A stretch of DNA of 14,561 nucleotides from Gudongella sp051744365 (GTDB lineage: Bacteria; Bacillota; Clostridia; Tissierellales; Tissierellaceae): contig JBNJCX010000044.1 in NCBI GenBank assembly GCA_051744365.1, forward strand, positions 1 to 14,561, in the 5' to 3' direction. Below the pieces are notes generated by a model that saw only the letters and a program-made list of their open reading frames with translations, was not told the origin of the DNA and made no database searches. The translations under genes were made by a program, and so were the position numbers. Numbering within the stretch: position 1 is the first letter of the stretch; each line of letters starts with the position of its first letter. Positions 13,493 through 14,561 of the stretch are shown one piece after another.

Positions 13493-14170
13493 TTAGAATC
13501 TGCTGAGCTCATTGGCTCTCCTTACATCCTTGAATCCAATGAATACAATCCCCAGAAGCAGCAGTCCTCTTAATGCTGCCTTTATAATAAGCTGCCAATA
13601 GGCGGTAGTCTGAATAAATTCTGGCTCGACAAGTACTCCAATAGGCAGTAAAACAAGAGCCAGCAGAGTCATATTCATGTTGCCTCTTTTAATCGACAAC
13701 GTGATTATCACCAGTGCAATAATTCCAAGATACGCTATCAGAGGTATAGTTCTTAAAATAAGGAATGTCCTGTCCGGTTCAAGCTGAAAGTGCCCATTCT
13801 GAGGGAATATACCTAAGACAACCCTGAAAAGAAGTAGTCCGTAAAGGAACTTATCCAGGGGCACCTTTTTCCTCAGTTCAAAGGACTCTCGCTTAAGGTC
13901 AATAAGCATGGAAAAAAACAAGGTTATTACAATCATATGACCAATCCTTCCCCATCCCAGAAGAGTGAGGTTGTCCTCCAGCCCAGTTGTTAGGAGGGCA
14001 TAGGTTCGGGGAATTATGTACAACGCCTCCCCAATCGCAAGGGTCAATGCCATTGACCCAAAGATCATATGGACCTTGTTGCATTTATGGTTTCTATAGA
14101 TGTATACTCCCATATATAGAAGTAATATTATATAAATCAGGAATCCCAATGGCTCTATAACTTTCTGCAA
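13493..14170 (-). CDS. Unidentified membrane protein, about seven helices
   Basis: I do not recognise this 225-residue protein. Hydrophobic segments lie at about 7-25, 34-53, 74-91, 107-122, 137-160, 167-183 and 192-213, with short basic loops such as DLKRES and SIKRGN between them. It ends with a charged tail (GFKDVRRANELSRF). The start is a TTG at 14170, supported by AAGGGGG 7 nt upstream; no ATG lies nearby. It is first in the operon that continues to yibE/F and the selenoprotein and has a clear promoter with a complex operator. The arrangement suggests a membrane-linked function shared with YibE/F, but nothing more specific can be said. Confidence 0.8.
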   Translation of the reverse strand: MQKVIEPLGFLIYIILLLYMGVYIYRNHKCNKVHMIFGSMALTLAIGEALYIIPRTYALLTTGLEDNLTLLGWGRIGHMIVITLFFSMLIDLKRESFELRKKVPLDKFLYGLLLFRVVLGIFPQNGHFQLEPDRTFLILRTIPLIAYLGIIALVIITLSIKRGNMNMTLLALVLLPIGVLVEPEFIQTTAYWQLIIKAALRGLLLLGIVFIGFKDVRRANELSRF

Positions 14171-14210
14171 GTAAATACCCCCTTGGTCCTTTTTACTTAT
14201 CCTTACAATT

Positions 14211-14255
14211 AGTTTAATATTAATGGAGGGTAATGTAAATACCTACATTAATATT
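14211..14255 (-). promoter_or_regulatory. Promoter and multi-half-site operator of the membrane protein operon
   Basis: On the minus strand TTTACA (14239-14234, 5 of 6) and TAAACT (14216-14211) are 17 nt apart, ~41 nt before the TTG start. Overlaid on them are two nested inverted repeats: TAATGTA (14231-14237) with TACATTA (14244-14250), and AATATTAATG (14216-14225) with CATTAATATT (14246-14255). TAATG occurs at 14221 and 14231, one helical turn apart. This looks like a repressor-binding region; the regulator is not in the window. Confidence 0.6.
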
Positions 14256-14281
14256 TCACACCGTAGAGGGATTATTTTTTG

Positions 14282-14310
14282 TTGAACTTCCGCATGTTTT
14301 ATGCTAATAT
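14282..14310 (+). promoter_or_regulatory. tRNA-Val promoter
   Basis: TTGAAC (14282-14287), a 17-nt spacer with an extended TG (14302-14303), and TAATAT (14305-14310). The tRNA starts 11 nt after the -10 box, so the transcript has almost no leader. Confidence 0.8.
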
Positions 14311-14320
14311 ATGTTTACAT

Positions 14321-14396
14321 GGGCGGTTAGTTCAGCTGGTAGAACGCTACGTTGACATCGTAGAGGTCGTTGGTTCGAGTCCAATATCGCCCACCA
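14321..14396 (+). tRNA. tRNA-Val (anticodon GAC)
   Basis: A 76-nt tRNA that folds completely. The acceptor GGGCGGT pairs with ATCGCCC (one G-T pair), the D arm is GTTC/GAAC, the anticodon stem CTACG/CGTAG holds loop TTGACAT, and the T arm GTTGG/CCAAT holds TTCGAGT. The discriminator is A and CCA is encoded (14394-14396). Anticodon GAC reads GUC and GUU valine codons. It is alone in the window and divergent from the membrane protein operon. Confidence 0.96.
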
Positions 14397-14400
14397 TGAT

Positions 14401-14505
14401 AATTCACAATTCACAGTTCACAATTCATAATGCACAGTTCACAATTCATAATGCACAGTTCACAATTCATAATGCACAGTTCACAATTCACAATTCTCAA
14501 TTCAC
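14401..14505 (+). repeat. Heptamer tandem array, 15 units
   Basis: Fifteen consecutive 7-nt units of the types AATTCAC, AGTTCAC, AATTCAT, AATGCAC and AATTCTC. Units combine into 21-nt higher-order repeats: the triplet AATTCAT-AATGCAC-AGTTCAC is repeated exactly at 14422-14442, 14443-14463 and 14464-14484. The array begins 4 nt after the CCA end of the tRNA. It corresponds to the inverted array at 487-521. Confidence 0.92.
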
Positions 14506-14525
14506 AATCAGAGGATTGATGTCAT

Positions 14526-14548
14526 TTCGACCGTAGTGGAGAAATCTG
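14526..14548 (+). repeat. Dispersed GACCGTAGTGGAG motif, copy 3
   Basis: TTCGACCGTAGTGGAGAAAT continues to CTG and matches the copies at 447-470 and 3692-3715 in the core GACC(G/A)(T/C)AGTGGAG. It is preceded by GATGTCATTT (14518-14527), which also occurs at 335-344. It follows the heptamer array, so the right end repeats the module set of the left end, without a palindrome before the window stops. Confidence 0.7.
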
Positions 14549-14561
14549 TTTTTTATTAATA

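Noticed and set aside
13899..14084. Second minus-strand frame inside the membrane protein gene
   Set aside because: Shadow frame; it lacks a ribosome binding site and the overlapping 225-codon gene has a strongly hydrophobic, coherent translation.
14397..14505. CRISPR array
   Set aside because: The units are 7 nt in continuous tandem with no unique spacers.
14279..14536. Plus-strand 85-codon frame at the right end
   Set aside because: It reads through the tRNA-Val gene and the heptamer array; its repetitive C-terminal part is only translated repeat.

Overview
The window is chromosomal DNA from a low-GC, anaerobic member of the Firmicutes. It is most likely in the Clostridia or Tissierellia; this is inferred from the gene set and its order, not from a search. 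Most of it is a minus-strand block: a lysine/arginine/ornithine decarboxylase (yaaO type), tmk, two tandem darA-type c-di-AMP receptor genes, holB, ricT, a small ferredoxin, trmN6 and rsmI, with a convergent abrB. From memory this matches the Bacillus subtilis yaaO-tmk-yaaQ-yaaR-holB-yaaT-yabA-yabB-(yazA)-yabC-abrB region. A second PII-like gene stands in place of yaaR and a 55-residue 2[4Fe-4S] ferredoxin in place of yabA.

Layout from left to right. Positions 1-100 are the start of a minus-strand gene with a HAS-barrel (HerA-like) N-terminus. A ~500-bp repeat-rich gap separates it from nurA (598-1584), so this is an interrupted NurA/HerA DNA-end-processing pair. abrB (plus strand) and rsmI converge on a strong shared hairpin at 2041-2080. 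trmN6, another repeat patch, the ferredoxin, ricT, holB, darA2, darA, tmk and the decarboxylase follow, read from a promoter near 8751-8779. Further right, again on the minus strand, lie the AmmeMemoRadiSam pair (radical SAM enzyme and a MEMO-AMMECR1 fusion), an L25/CTC ribosomal protein, a hidden selenoprotein gene, a YibE/F membrane protein and an unidentified seven-helix membrane protein. The right edge carries a plus-strand tRNA-Val(GAC) with its own promoter, followed directly by a heptamer array.

Two things stand out. First, 12009-12299 holds a 96-codon gene interrupted only by an in-frame TGA at codon 34, followed by a Cys codon. A compact hairpin with loop GGUCAG starts 15 nt after the TGA. 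This reads as a small selenoprotein of the Sec-Cys ('CC/Se motif', HesB-like) type, 5 nt downstream of yibE/F; ordinary ORF calling misses it. Second, three 54-nt palindromic elements (391-444, 530-583, 3755-3808) share a fold. The diverged copy keeps its stem by compensatory changes, which suggests selection on structure. They occur with a 24-nt GACCGTAGTGGAG-type motif and with AATTCAC-type heptamer arrays, forming a modular dispersed repeat family that also reappears after the tRNA.
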